Positions 1 through 8,886 of a stretch of DNA of 64,000 nt are shown here, piece by piece. Below the pieces are notes generated by a model. It saw nothing but the letters and a program-made list of their open reading frames with translations, was not told where the DNA came from and did no database searches. Position 1 is the stretch's first letter, and every line of letters begins with the position of its first letter. The DNA comes from Anaerocolumna sp. AGMB13025. Its GTDB lineage: Bacteria; Bacillota; Clostridia; Lachnospirales; Lachnospiraceae. The stretch spans positions 4,014,501-4,078,500 of the forward strand of contig NZ_CP121445.1 in NCBI RefSeq assembly GCF_029689925.1. Reading direction: 5' to 3'. The translations under genes and the position numbers were made by a program.

Positions 1-352
1 CTTTTGTTGTTCCTACTTCAACTCCTGCTTTGGCAGAAATCACTATAACAGCTGCATCAGCAGCACTTATGGCTTCCTCCACTTCCCCAACAAAATCAAA
101 ATAACCTGGAGTATCCAAAATATTAATCTTGGTATCCTCCCAAATAACAGGTACCACCGTCGTGCTGATTGAAAAAAGACGTTTCACTTCTTCCTTATCA
201 TAATCACTGATGGTATTACCCTCTTCAATCTTACCTTGACGCTTTGTAATTCCTGTTGTGTAGGCCATGGCTTCGACTAAAGTCGTCTTGCCACAGCCAC
301 CGTGGCCCAACAATACAACATTTCGAATCTTTTCTGAAGTGTAAACATTCAT
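1..352 (-). CDS. EF-G-like translation GTPase, N-terminal fragment
   Basis: The first 117 residues are visible; the gene runs off the left edge. The G1 loop GHGGCGKTT is at residues 16-24 and the G3 motif DTPGYFDF at 80-87. Canonical EF-G has GHIDAGKTT and DTPGHVDF, so this resembles the divergent EF-G-like (FusA2) group of Firmicutes rather than the housekeeping factor. Members are presumed to be ribosome-associated GTPases of uncertain role. The start at 352 is preceded by GGAGG at 361-365. It is divergent from aroF across a 460-bp gap. Without the C-terminal domains it cannot be separated firmly from a ribosomal protection protein. Confidence 0.85.
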   Translation of the reverse strand, partial: MNVYTSEKIRNVVLLGHGGCGKTTLVEAMAYTTGITKRQGKIEEGNTISDYDKEEVKRLFSISTTVVPVIWEDTKINILDTPGYFDFVGEVEEAISAADAAVIVISAKAGVEVGTTK

Positions 353-604
353 CCTTTTTTCCTCCATTACTTAATATTTTTGTACATCCTAAAACTGTTT
401 TCCGAGAATTAAGGCACTTATTATTTTCCTGTACCTATGTCTATATTTTACTAAAAGTTGTTAGAATTTACAACTATTTTATACCAGTTTAACAAATATA
501 TTTATTACTCTTGATAAATGATATAACATTATAATCAAGTATTTTTATTTATTTTACTCATTATTGTATTTTATTACTTTTTCAGACTTTTTTCGTTTTG
601 TTTG

Positions 605-649
605 CGCTTTAAACCGTTACGCTTTAAACTGTTACGCTTTAATGTTTTA
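605..649. repeat. Three 15-bp tandem repeats
   Basis: Units CGCTTTAAACCGTTA, CGCTTTAAACTGTTA and CGCTTTAATGTTTTA lie head to tail at 605, 620 and 635. They end 5 bp before the -35 box of the aroF promoter. They could be a repeated binding site or a short minisatellite. Confidence 0.85.
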
Positions 650-654
650 CAGTA

Positions 655-683
655 TTGACATACTTGCCGGTTTGGGGTAAAAT
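655..683 (+). promoter_or_regulatory. SigmaA-type promoter for aroF-tyrA-aroA
   Basis: TTGACA at 655-660, a 17-bp spacer and TAAAAT at 678-683. Transcription from here gives a leader of about 125 nt before aroF. Confidence 0.8.
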
Positions 684-742
684 AAGCATCAGATTTACAT
701 AAATGATTGACCATAGCGGCAAAATAATGCAAAATAATATTA

Positions 743-788
743 GGAGAATTACGTTCGATCAGACTTCTTCATAGATTGATAGTTCTCC
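743..788 (+). promoter_or_regulatory. aroF leader stem-loop
   Basis: GGAGAA (743-748) can pair with TTCTCC (783-788) around a second short pairing (ATCA with TTGAT). The hairpin lies just upstream of the weak ribosome site AAAGAAAGG. There is no T-box consensus and no U-run, so a translational or stability role is more likely than classic attenuation. Confidence 0.4.
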
Positions 789-813
789 CAAAAAGAAAGG
801 TTTAGGTATCAAT

Positions 814-1827
814 ATGATAATAGTAATGAAACCCGGTGCGAAAAAGGAATCCATCCAGAACATAATTAACATAATTGAAGGAAAAGGCTTAACTGCTCAT
901 ATTTCTGACGGTAAAGAAGTAACCATTATAGGCGTTGTCGGAGATAAGACAAGGCTTCAGGATCAGAATCTTGAAATTGCGGAAGATGTGGATAAAATCG
1001 TACCTGTTACAGAAAGCTACAAGTTGGCTAATAAAAAATTTCATCCGGAACCTTCGGTTATTAAAGTAGGCAATGCAGTAATCGGCGGAGATGAATTAAT
1101 TATTATGTCCGGTCCCTGTGCGGTTGAGAGCAGGTCTCAACTCCTTGAAACTGCCCATGCTATTAAAAAAGCCGGGGCACAGATACTTCGCGGCGGAGCC
1201 TACAAACCAAGGACCTCCCCCTATGCTTTCCAGGGTCTGGAGGAGGAAGGTCTAAAGTTTATGAAGGAGGCCAGAGAAGAAACCGGTCTGGCAGTCGTAT
1301 GTGAGGTAACCAGCCTGGCAGCGATTGAAGCTGCTGTGAATTATGTGGATATGCTTCAAATAGGTGCACGAAATATGCAGAACTTTTATCTGCTTAAGGA
1401 AGCCGGCAAAACAGGTCTTCCCGTATTATTAAAACGCGGACTTTCCGCCACAATTGACGAATGGTTAAATGCTTCCGAATATATCATCGCAGAAGGTAAT
1501 CCGAATGTAGTCCTGTGTGAGCGGGGGATCCGAACCTTTGAAACTGCGACCCGTAATACCCTTGATATCAGTGCGGTTCCTGTTATTAAAGACAAGAGCC
1601 ACTTACCGATTATCGTTGATCCAAGCCATGCCACCGGTGTAAGAAAATATGTAAAACCTCTGGCTATGTGTGCAGTGGCTGCCGGTGCGGACGGACTTAT
1701 GATTGAAGCCCATCCAAATCCTGCGATTGCTTTATCAGACGGACCTCAGTCCCTAACATTTCCCCAGCTTGAAGAATTATGTGCCGAACTAAGACCTTTA
1801 GCTTCGATTATGGGCAAAAAATTTTAA
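814..1827 (+). CDS. aroF: 3-deoxy-7-phosphoheptulonate synthase (DAHP synthase, AroF/AroA-beta type)
   Basis: Catalyses phosphoenolpyruvate plus erythrose 4-phosphate to DAHP, the committed step of the shikimate pathway. The 337-residue protein has an N-terminal ferredoxin-like regulatory segment (about 1-70) followed by a TIM barrel. Landmarks are GPCAVES at 100-106, GGAYKPRTSPYAFQG near 126 and IVDPSHATG near 268. This is the usual size and layout of the Firmicute type I-beta enzyme. It is the first gene of an operon with tyrA (21-bp gap) and aroA. The N-terminal domain suggests feedback inhibition, as in related enzymes. The ribosome site is weak (AAAGAAAGG, about 13 nt away). Confidence 0.95.
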   Translation: MIIVMKPGAKKESIQNIINIIEGKGLTAHISDGKEVTIIGVVGDKTRLQDQNLEIAEDVDKIVPVTESYKLANKKFHPEPSVIKVGNAVIGGDELIIMSGPCAVESRSQLLETAHAIKKAGAQILRGGAYKPRTSPYAFQGLEEEGLKFMKEAREETGLAVVCEVTSLAAIEAAVNYVDMLQIGARNMQNFYLLKEAGKTGLPVLLKRGLSATIDEWLNASEYIIAEGNPNVVLCERGIRTFETATRNTLDISAVPVIKDKSHLPIIVDPSHATGVRKYVKPLAMCAVAAGADGLMIEAHPNPAIALSDGPQSLTFPQLEELCAELRPLASIMGKKF

Positions 1828-1847
1828 ATCCTGTCAGGAGATAACTT

Positions 1848-2957
1848 ATGAATGATATAACGGTTGGCTTTATTGGTTTTGGTTTGATAGGCGGCTCTAT
1901 CGCCAGAGGATTAAAAGATAGGAATCCGAACAATACAATCATCGCTTATAATTATAATAAGCACAAACTGGGTAACGGTCTTAAGGAAGCACTTGAAGAT
2001 AAAGTGTTAAACCAGATTTCATATGATTTAAATGATGGTTTTCCCTCCTGTGATCTTATCTTCTTATGCGCTCCCGTATTGTCCAATATCACCTATTTAT
2101 CTTTACTAAAGGATATTATTAAACCTGACTGTATTCTAACGGATGTGGGAAGTGTTAAGGGTAATATACATAAAGCGGTTACGGAGCTAGGTTTGGATAG
2201 CCGGTTTATCGGTGGTCATCCTATGGCTGGCTCTGAAAAAACCGGGTATCAGAATTCTCATAGCAGGCTTTTAGAGAATGCTTATTATATTTTGACCCCT
2301 ACGAAAGAAACTACCACTGATATGGTAAATTGCTTATATAATATCGTGAAAGACCTCGGTGCGCTTCCATTAATTCTTAATCCGAAAGAACACGATGACA
2401 TTACTGCTGCTATCAGTCATGTTCCCCATATCATTGCCTCTGGTCTGGTAAACTTAGTGAAGGATTCCGATGATTCAGAAGATAAGATGCGTACTCTGGC
2501 CGCCGGAGGTTTTAAAGATATTACCCGGATTGCCTCCTCTTCCGCAGTAATGTGGCAGAATATCTGTTTAACCAATACAGAGAGTATAGAACATTTTCTA
2601 AATCAGTATATTGCTTATCTAAAAGAGATTTCATCCGCATTAAACCAAAGGGACGAAGCTTATCTTTACCGGTTCTTTGATACGGCCAGCGAATACCGGG
2701 ATTCTATCCCGAATAAATCCATTGGAATGATGAAAAAGGTATTTGAAATCTACCTGGATATTATAGACGAAGCAGGTGCCATCGCTACCATAGCCACCCT
2801 CCTTGGCACCAATCGGATTAGTATTAAAAATATCGGCATTATCCATAACCGTGAGTTTGAACAGGGCGTTCTTAGGATTGAATTTTATGAGGAGGAACCT
2901 TTGGTAATGGCGGTTGAATTATTAAAGAAATACCGTTATACTGTTTACGAAAGATAA
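1848..2957 (+). CDS. tyrA: Prephenate dehydrogenase with C-terminal ACT domain
   Basis: Oxidatively decarboxylates prephenate to 4-hydroxyphenylpyruvate with NAD+, on the tyrosine branch. The 369-residue protein opens with the Rossmann motif GFIGFGLIGGS (residues 7-17). DVGSVKG near 100 and GHPMAGSEKTG near 125 are typical of TyrA. The last 75 or so residues (AGAIATIATLL onwards) look like an ACT domain, the expected site of tyrosine inhibition. AGGAG lies 7 nt before the ATG. It is the middle gene of the operon. Confidence 0.94.
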   Translation: MNDITVGFIGFGLIGGSIARGLKDRNPNNTIIAYNYNKHKLGNGLKEALEDKVLNQISYDLNDGFPSCDLIFLCAPVLSNITYLSLLKDIIKPDCILTDVGSVKGNIHKAVTELGLDSRFIGGHPMAGSEKTGYQNSHSRLLENAYYILTPTKETTTDMVNCLYNIVKDLGALPLILNPKEHDDITAAISHVPHIIASGLVNLVKDSDDSEDKMRTLAAGGFKDITRIASSSAVMWQNICLTNTESIEHFLNQYIAYLKEISSALNQRDEAYLYRFFDTASEYRDSIPNKSIGMMKKVFEIYLDIIDEAGAIATIATLLGTNRISIKNIGIIHNREFEQGVLRIEFYEEEPLVMAVELLKKYRYTVYER

Positions 2958-2960
2958 AAC

Positions 2961-2972
2961 GCACTGCAGTGC
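2961..2972 (+). promoter_or_regulatory. Perfect palindrome between tyrA and aroA
   Basis: GCACTGCAGTGC begins 4 nt after the tyrA stop and ends about 20 nt before the aroA ribosome site. It is one of several small GC hairpins placed upstream of ribosome sites in this window. Confidence 0.5.
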
Positions 2973-3004
2973 AAATAATTAACCGGCAAGATGGGAGTTT
3001 GATT

Positions 3005-4294
3005 ATGAAATTACAGAAAGCAAATGCATTAAAAGGAGAATTAACTGTTCCCGGTGATAAATCCATATCCCACCGTGCAGTTATGTTTGGCGCTTTGGCA
3101 AAAGGAACTACTGAAATTACACATTTTCTTCAGGGGGCCGATTGTCTGTCAACCATAAGCTGTTTTCGCAGTATGGGAATTGATATAGATAATGACGGTA
3201 GGAGTGACCGGGTTCTGGTCCATGGAAAAGGTCTTCACGGCTTAACTCAGCCTAAGGATACGTTAGACGTGGGTAACAGCGGTACCACCATGCGCCTTAT
3301 GTCCGGTATTCTGTGCGGTCAACCCTTTCCTGTCACTATGACCGGTGATGATTCAATTAAAAAGAGACCCATGGGCAGGGTAATAACACCCCTGACACAG
3401 ATGGGCGCGGATATAAGCAGTTTAGCTGGCACTGGTTGCGCTCCTCTCCTGATAAATCCTGTAAAAGAAGCTCTTCGCGGAATTAATTATCCATCACCGG
3501 TAGCATCCGCTCAGATAAAATCCGCCGTTTTGCTGGCTGGTTTATACGCAGATAGCAAAACCTCTGTGACAGAGCCTTATGTATCCAGAAATCATACGGA
3601 ATTAATGCTTGGTATGCTGGGAGCAGATATCAAAACTGTAGGAACTACGGCTATAGTTGAACCGAATCCTAGTTTACATGGAGAAAAAATTGTTGTTCCC
3701 GGTGATATCTCCTCTGCTGCTTATTTTATTGCAGCCGGACTTTTAATACCGGGTTCTGAAATCCTGATTAAGAATGTGGGTATCAATCCAACCAGAGATG
3801 GCATCTTACGGGTATGCCGCCTAATGGGAGCTGATGTTCAGGTCTTAAATCCCAGAAATACGGATTCGGAAGCCGTCTCAGATCTATTGGTACGACACAG
3901 TGAATTAAAGGGAACCGAAATCGGCGGGGCATTGATTCCAACTCTTATTGATGAACTGCCAGTTATTGCCGTTATGGCTTGTTTTGCAAAAGGGAAAACA
4001 ATAATTAAAGACGCTGCCGAATTAAAAGTAAAAGAATCAAACCGAATTGATGTTATGGCACATAACCTGACTATGATGGGTGTACCGGTTACTGCTACCG
4101 AGGATGGAATGATTATTGAAGGTGGTTATCCCTTAAAAGGTGCTGTTATTGACAGTAAATTAGATCACCGGATTGCTATGTCTTTTGCTATAGCAGCCTT
4201 GGCAGCAGAGGGTGAAACTGAAATTCTGGGGGCGGAATGCGTGAATATATCTTATCCCGGGTTTTATAATGATCTACATGGTTTGATACAATAG
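3005..4294 (+). CDS. aroA: 3-phosphoshikimate 1-carboxyvinyltransferase (EPSP synthase)
   Basis: Transfers the enolpyruvyl group from phosphoenolpyruvate to shikimate 3-phosphate. The 429-residue protein has the expected motifs: PGDKSISHRA near the start, DVGNSGTTMRL, KKRPMGR and ASAQIKSAVLLAG. The open frame extends upstream to 2969, but GGGAG at 2993-2997 is correctly spaced only for the ATG at 3005. That start gives the normal N-terminus MKLQKANALKGELTVPGDKS. It is the last gene of the aromatic operon and is followed by a strong terminator. Confidence 0.95.
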   Translation: MKLQKANALKGELTVPGDKSISHRAVMFGALAKGTTEITHFLQGADCLSTISCFRSMGIDIDNDGRSDRVLVHGKGLHGLTQPKDTLDVGNSGTTMRLMSGILCGQPFPVTMTGDDSIKKRPMGRVITPLTQMGADISSLAGTGCAPLLINPVKEALRGINYPSPVASAQIKSAVLLAGLYADSKTSVTEPYVSRNHTELMLGMLGADIKTVGTTAIVEPNPSLHGEKIVVPGDISSAAYFIAAGLLIPGSEILIKNVGINPTRDGILRVCRLMGADVQVLNPRNTDSEAVSDLLVRHSELKGTEIGGALIPTLIDELPVIAVMACFAKGKTIIKDAAELKVKESNRIDVMAHNLTMMGVPVTATEDGMIIEGGYPLKGAVIDSKLDHRIAMSFAIAALAAEGETEILGAECVNISYPGFYNDLHGLIQ

Positions 4295-4330
4295 ATATTA
4301 GATACCTTTTGTTTGGATCCATATGACTTT

Positions 4331-4364
4331 AAAGGGGGCTGTTGCAACAGCTCCCTTCCTTTTA
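4331..4364 (+). terminator. Rho-independent terminator after aroA
   Basis: An almost perfect hairpin, GGGGGCTGTT / AACAGCTCCC, is followed by TTCCTTTT. It lies 37 nt after the aroA stop and faces the convergent queA, so it may work in both directions. Confidence 0.8.
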
Positions 4365-4436
4365 TAGAAAGAATTTATATATTATCTACGTACTTACTCA
4401 TGACTGAAATGATATATCTTTGCAAACATTAGTAAC

Positions 4437-5468
4437 CTATTTCCCAGTAATAAACATCGCATCCCCAAAACTAAAGAATCTATAACGTTCCTTTACTGCT
4501 TCTTCATAAGCCTTTAAAACATGCTCTCTTCCAGCCAAAGCTGAAACCAGCATTATTAAAGTGGATTCAGGAAGGTGAAAATTGGTTATTAAAGCATCCA
4601 ATACTTTAAACCTATAACCCGGGTAGATAAATATCTCCGTATCTCCGCTGCCTGCCCTTACAAAGCCATTATCATCAGCCGCCGATTCCACCGTTCTGCA
4701 GCTGGTGGTTCCGACACAAATAATCCTGCCGCCATTTTTCTTAATTTGGTTTATCTTCTCTGCTTCTTCCGGTTCTATCTGGTAAAATTCCGAATGCATA
4801 TGATGATCTAAGATATTATCTTCTTTTACAGGACGGAATGTTCCTAGTCCCACATGAAGAGTTACATTAGCTATTGTAATACCCTTTTTATCAATCTGTT
4901 CCAACAGTTCTTTCGTAAAATGAAGACCTGCCGTAGGTGCAGCCGCTGAACCTTCATACTTAGCATATACTGTCTGATATCGGTTTTTGTCTTCTAATTG
5001 GTGGGTGATATAGGGTGGTAATGGCATCTGACCCAACTGATCCAGAATTTCTTCAAAGATACCGCTATAGTAAAACTTTACAAGACGGTTACCTTCTGCT
5101 ACAATTTCAATAATTTCACAAGTCAGTAATCCTCCGCCAAAACAGATTTTTGAACCAACTCTGGCTTTTTTGCCTGGTTTTACAAGCGCTTCCCAAATAT
5201 CATTTTCCTGACGCTTTAGAAGCAGTATCTCAACTTTGGCACCAGTTCCTTCTCTTTCCCCGATTAATCTGGCCGGAATTACTTTGGTATTATTAATAAC
5301 CAGGCAGTCACCTGGCTTTAAATATTCTACAATATCTTTAAATATCCTGTGCTGCATTTCTCCGGTTTCTTTATCAAGTACCAAAAGTCTGGAACTGGAT
5401 CGGTCTTTTAACGGATCCTGGGCAATCAGCTCTTCCGGTAAATAAAAATTAAAATCCTGTTTTGTCAT
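4437..5468 (-). CDS. queA: S-adenosylmethionine:tRNA ribosyltransferase-isomerase
   Basis: Builds epoxyqueuosine on tRNA from preQ1-modified tRNA and SAM. The 343-residue protein carries family hallmarks: [13 protein letters not shown] at the N-terminus, [39 protein letters not shown] and [11 protein letters not shown]. The longest frame starts at 5489, but AGGAG 5 nt before the ATG at 5468 and the conserved N-terminus favour 5468. No other queuosine gene is next to it. Confidence 0.95.
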   Translation of the reverse strand: MTKQDFNFYLPEELIAQDPLKDRSSSRLLVLDKETGEMQHRIFKDIVEYLKPGDCLVINNTKVIPARLIGEREGTGAKVEILLLKRQENDIWEALVKPGKKARVGSKICFGGGLLTCEIIEIVAEGNRLVKFYYSGIFEEILDQLGQMPLPPYITHQLEDKNRYQTVYAKYEGSAAAPTAGLHFTKELLEQIDKKGITIANVTLHVGLGTFRPVKEDNILDHHMHSEFYQIEPEEAEKINQIKKNGGRIICVGTTSCRTVESAADDNGFVRAGSGDTEIFIYPGYRFKVLDALITNFHLPESTLIMLVSALAGREHVLKAYEEAVKERYRFFSFGDAMFITGK

Positions 5469-5554
5469 GATATCTCCTAATGTTTTCATTGTCTGTAATT
5501 ATGCAATGATTTTTTTCATTCATAGTATTTAAAACTTAACTCCTTATATGTTCT

Positions 5555-5608
5555 CTTTTTCCTTATATTTTCCTTTTTCCTTATATTTTCCTTTTTCCTT
5601 ATGTTTTC
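5555..5608. repeat. Three 18-bp tandem repeats upstream of queA
   Basis: Unit CTTTTTCCTTATATTTTC starts at 5555, 5573 and 5591; the third copy differs at one base. It lies in the 170-bp gap between the TtcA-like gene and queA and is pyrimidine-rich on the + strand. Confidence 0.85.
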
Positions 5609-5639
5609 ACCTATTCACTATATTGTCTAGCCATATTTC

Positions 5640-6497
5640 TTAATCAGTATCCATATTCACATTATCCGTAACATAATCATAGTCCTCAAGGAAACTATGC
5701 ATTACCTGCTTCTTCTGGTAACCGATCATAGTATCCAGATTAACATTATGGACACTTCTGAATATATTCATATCAATGATGGAGCTGGTCTGTCGGAATT
5801 TCTTAATTAACTCCTTCATTTCCTGACGTTTGGAGCCGCCGCCGTTATCCCCTAACATGCAATTCTCAGTTAACCTGCAGGCACATTGGATAAACTGAAG
5901 GTTATTGTATTTTCTCCAGGCGATGATATCTGCTTCCTTAACCATATATAACGGACGTATCAGTTCCATGCCTTCGTAATTGGTGCTGTGGAGTTTTGGC
6001 ATCATCCCCTTCATCTGACCGCTGTATAGCATACTCATAAGCACTGTTTCAATGACATCATCAAAATGATGCCCCAGTGCTATTTTATTGCAACCCAGTT
6101 CTTTGGCATGTTTATAAAGATATCCTCTTCTCATTCTTGCACACAAATAACAAGGAGAATCTTCCACCGTAGCAACGATATCAAATATATCCGTTTCAAA
6201 CATATGGATTGGAATATTTAAATACTCTGCATTGTCTAAAATAACCTGCTTATTGTATTCATTATAACCGGGATTCATTACTAAAAATACCAGCTCAAAG
6301 TGGAATTTGCCATGGCGCTGCAATTCCTGCATACACTTGGCTAACAACATGGAATCCTTTCCACCGGAGATACAGACAGCAATTTTATCTCCCTCTTGTA
6401 TCAACTCATATTCCTTAACAGCGGAAATGAATTTTCTCCATATTTCTTTTCGGAACCTTTTTATAATACTTCTTTCAACATCTATGTGATTTTCCAT
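5640..6497 (-). CDS. TtcA-like PP-loop ATPase, tRNA 2-thiocytidine biosynthesis family
   Basis: A probable tRNA sulfurtransferase that activates a tRNA base with ATP before sulfur insertion. The 285-residue protein has the PP-loop SGGKDS at 44-49, a central CYLCARMRRGYL cysteine pair and a later QCACRLTENC cysteine group. This is the pattern of TtcA-type enzymes, which hold an iron-sulfur cluster. It starts 14 bp after the cysteine desulfurase stop, so the pair probably forms a sulfur donor and acceptor operon. The exact modified base is not certain from sequence. Confidence 0.85.
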   Translation of the reverse strand: MENHIDVERSIIKRFRKEIWRKFISAVKEYELIQEGDKIAVCISGGKDSMLLAKCMQELQRHGKFHFELVFLVMNPGYNEYNKQVILDNAEYLNIPIHMFETDIFDIVATVEDSPCYLCARMRRGYLYKHAKELGCNKIALGHHFDDVIETVLMSMLYSGQMKGMMPKLHSTNYEGMELIRPLYMVKEADIIAWRKYNNLQFIQCACRLTENCMLGDNGGGSKRQEMKELIKKFRQTSSIIDMNIFRSVHNVNLDTMIGYQKKQVMHSFLEDYDYVTDNVNMDTD

Positions 6498-6511
6498 AAT
6501 CTGCTCCTGTC

Positions 6512-7627
6512 TTATTTCTTCTGTAACGCCTGATGAAAAGCTGTGAGGAACAGCTCTATCTCTTCATCTAAGGTTAAGTGGCTTAAACTGATGCGTAAGG
6601 TGGATAACGCTAGTTTGCGGTCCTTTGTAATGGCATACACCGGTCTTGAGACTGTATTAGGTGCGCAACAGGCAGACTTAGTAGCCACATATATTTCTTT
6701 TTCATTTAGTTCATTCTGAAGCTGGTTGGTATTTACACCCTTGATACTGATATTAAGTATATAAGGGGTACCTTCTGCCGGTGTATTGATTTTTACAGCA
6801 GGATATGCTTTGAAGGCTTCCCTTAGTTTCATGTTTAAAGCCTTAACCTGGTCATAACGACGGGATAGGTTGTCTATTGCTTTGGTGAGGGCTTTCTCCG
6901 CAGCCGCTGCTAAGGAAAGGGCAGGAGTACCGCTGCGAAAGCTGGTTGTACTTAATCCTCCGTGGATTAACGGTTCCAGCATGATGCCTTCTTTCTTTAA
7001 CAACACACCGCTGCCATTGATACCATAAAATTTATGTGGGGAAAAGGTAAGTAAATCAGCATAATCATAAGTAACCGGTATCTTTCCTACCGCCTGGGTA
7101 GCATCCGTATGAAAAAAGCAGTGGGGTTTTTCTTTTACCAGTTTATATATTTCTTCCAGAGGCTGTATGGTCCCTACTTCACTGTCTACATAACAGACGG
7201 AGACCAGTATGGTATCCTCTCTTAGTAATTCTTTCAAATGATTCAGGTCAATCTGGCCGGTTTCCGTAAGATTAATAAAATCCACTTCATATCCTTCATT
7301 TTGCAGTGCAGTAATGGGACCGGTCACAGAAGCATGTTCCATATAAGTGGTAATAATATGTTTTCCATACCGTTTATAACTGTTTGCTATGCCTTTAATA
7401 GCCATATTATTGGATTCGCTTGCTCCGGAGGTGTATATTACTTCACTTTCCTTGGCCCCCAAAAGCGCAGCAATCCGTTTCGTGGATTCTTCCATCCTTA
7501 CCCTTGCCTGATCTCCTATGGTATGGGGTGAGTTTGGATTTCCGATATATTCTAAGGACACCTGATAAAAGGTATCCAATACCTCTTTATCAACAGGTGT
7601 ATTTGCCGCATAATCTAAATAAACCAT
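6512..7627 (-). CDS. Cysteine desulfurase (NifS/IscS class V aminotransferase)
   Basis: A PLP enzyme that removes sulfur from cysteine as a persulfide for iron-sulfur clusters or tRNA thiolation. The 371-residue protein has the PLP lysine in SPHKFYG (K199), cofactor residues in EHAS and HTDATQAVG, and a catalytic cysteine in TKSACCAPN (C320 or C321). The usual motif is SGSACSS, so this is a variant loop with adjacent cysteines. It heads an operon with the TtcA-like gene, which suggests tRNA thiolation as one destination for the sulfur. Confidence 0.92.
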   Translation of the reverse strand: MVYLDYAANTPVDKEVLDTFYQVSLEYIGNPNSPHTIGDQARVRMEESTKRIAALLGAKESEVIYTSGASESNNMAIKGIANSYKRYGKHIITTYMEHASVTGPITALQNEGYEVDFINLTETGQIDLNHLKELLREDTILVSVCYVDSEVGTIQPLEEIYKLVKEKPHCFFHTDATQAVGKIPVTYDYADLLTFSPHKFYGINGSGVLLKKEGIMLEPLIHGGLSTTSFRSGTPALSLAAAAEKALTKAIDNLSRRYDQVKALNMKLREAFKAYPAVKINTPAEGTPYILNISIKGVNTNQLQNELNEKEIYVATKSACCAPNTVSRPVYAITKDRKLALSTLRISLSHLTLDEEIELFLTAFHQALQKK

Positions 7628-7731
7628 TTTATTACCTATACCTTTCTAACCGGTTTCTCTTATTGTACTTTAAATCTATCCTAGTAAATAAAAGACTTAT
7701 CTTACTTTCCTTTGAAATTAATACGAATCTT

Positions 7732-7760
7732 ATAATACGAGTCTAAGCACGATTTGTCAA
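7732..7760 (-). promoter_or_regulatory. Promoter for the desulfurase-TtcA operon
   Basis: On the minus strand TTGACA (7755-7760), 17-bp spacer, TATTAT (7732-7737). This leaves a leader of about 100 nt before 7627. Confidence 0.75.
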
Positions 7761-8021
7761 TCCCATCTGCTGCTCACTGTTAATCTGTAGACTCCGCTGT
7801 CCATCTGTGGTACATTATTATTTGAAATTGCAGCAATGATTGATATCATCTTTCTCCCACCGGTATGCTCTGTTCCATACCATTAGTATTTTCCATAGAA
7901 ATAAAAGTTTCATGAATCAAATCGTTTTAACTTGTAATACCAAAAGTTAATTATAACCTACCTTATGGTACAATTCAATCTATATACAACAATCTTAATT
8001 TGTTTTATTCGATACTATTTA
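7761..8021. other. Intergenic region without recognised content
   Basis: AT-rich sequence between the desulfurase promoter and the next minus-strand gene. No gene, hairpin with a U-run or repeat stood out. Confidence 0.5.
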
Positions 8022-8504
8022 TTACTCAACAGATCGTTCAATTTCATAAGATATCTCTGCTTCGTCTGTAATATTCCTCTGACCGGAGGTTTCATATATA
8101 AAAAATACCCCTCTTCCTTCTTCTTTTACAGTAAAACTCTCCCATAACACCTTCTTTGCAGTGCCTTCATATATTATCTGGTTACTGGCCGATGAAGAAT
8201 CTAAGTAAGATACTTTTATTCTTTTACCTTCATATTCTACTGGAAGAGTCAGCTTCAAATCAATGATATCCCCTTTTTTAAACTTGGCTCCATCTTTTGC
8301 ATAATTGGTATTATCCATAACGATTACCACTGTACTTACTTTTGAATTATTCAAATGAAAAGTTGTACTTCCCTTAATCTGAACAATCATAATACAAAGC
8401 AGTGCAAATAAACAATAGGAACCCAGTATACGGATTCGGTATTTTAGTTTTACAAAGTCGGTTACTTTTCTGTTTCCTGCATTTCCATCTAATCGCTTAT
8501 TCAT
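8022..8504 (-). CDS. Hypothetical single-pass membrane protein
   Basis: Not recognised. The 160-residue product has a basic N-terminus (about 1-25), one hydrophobic segment (ILGSYCLFALLCIMIVQI, about 29-46) and an outside-facing beta-rich domain of about 110 residues. The domain includes GDIIDLKLTLPVEYEGKRIKVSYLD. A GTG at 8510 lies closer to the G-rich ribosome site (8511-8520) than the ATG at 8504; the ATG gives better spacing. It is separated from the upstream ABC operon by a bidirectional terminator, so it is probably its own unit. Confidence 0.6.
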   Translation of the reverse strand: MNKRLDGNAGNRKVTDFVKLKYRIRILGSYCLFALLCIMIVQIKGSTTFHLNNSKVSTVVIVMDNTNYAKDGAKFKKGDIIDLKLTLPVEYEGKRIKVSYLDSSSASNQIIYEGTAKKVLWESFTVKEEGRGVFFIYETSGQRNITDEAEISYEIERSVE

Positions 8505-8551
8505 TGCCACCCCCCCTTCCGTATTGATTTGTTTTTAACAGATAAATGGAT

Positions 8552-8612
8552 AAAAAAGGACAAATCAATCCAATTCTTTTGAATTCAATTGATTTGTCCG
8601 GTAGGTTTTTTT
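8552..8612. terminator. Bidirectional rho-independent terminator
   Basis: The arms GGACAAATCAAT and ATTGATTTGTCC (8558-8599) pair perfectly, with a second inner pairing AATTC/GAATT. There is a U-run on both strands (A6 at 8552-8557; T7 from 8606). In the minus direction it closes the GntR-ABC unit. Confidence 0.85.
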
Positions 8613-8711
8613 CTGATTCACGTTTAAATTGCCCGTTCGTAATATATATAGTACCAGTTATAATTTATTATCTTCTATATTATATTCCGACTCTATAAAA
8701 ATGATAATATA

Positions 8712-8849
8712 TCAGGTCATTACAGTATCTCTCTTACCCTTGCCGGCAATAAAAAGGACCGAGCCAATTATAGTTACTAAAAAGAGTAAGAATACTTTTT
8801 TCCTTTTCTGTCTTTTAACACGATATGTTTCGCTTATTTTTATAATCAT
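8712..8849 (-). CDS. Small membrane peptide after the ABC permease
   Basis: A 45-residue frame: a basic stretch (TYRVKRQKRKK) followed by one hydrophobic segment (VFLLFLVTIIGSVLFIAG) and a short charged tail. GGAGG (8857-8861) lies 7 nt before the ATG, and the gene starts 37 bp after the permease stop. The ribosome site and position support a real gene at the end of the GntR-ABC operon. The function is unknown. It could be a transporter accessory peptide or the remnant of a longer envelope protein. Confidence 0.5.
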   Translation of the reverse strand: MIIKISETYRVKRQKRKKVFLLFLVTIIGSVLFIAGKGKRDTVMT

Positions 8850-8886
8850 CTATATTCCTCCAAATACTTTTGGTAAAAACTTAAGA

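Larger units (their letters stand above)
353..813. other. Divergent intergenic region, EF-G-like / aroF
   Basis: A 461-bp AT-rich gap with no credible gene. It holds a triple 15-bp tandem repeat (605-649), a consensus promoter reading right (655-683) and a leader hairpin before aroF (743-788). No clear promoter was picked out for the leftward EF-G-like gene. Confidence 0.6.

Noticed and set aside
256..492. 78-residue + strand frame opposite the EF-G-like gene
   Set aside because: Antisense shadow with no ribosome site and a biased composition.
684..813. T-box or amino-acid riboswitch before aroF
   Set aside because: There is a hairpin, but no T-box antiterminator consensus, no U-run and no specifier loop that I can identify.
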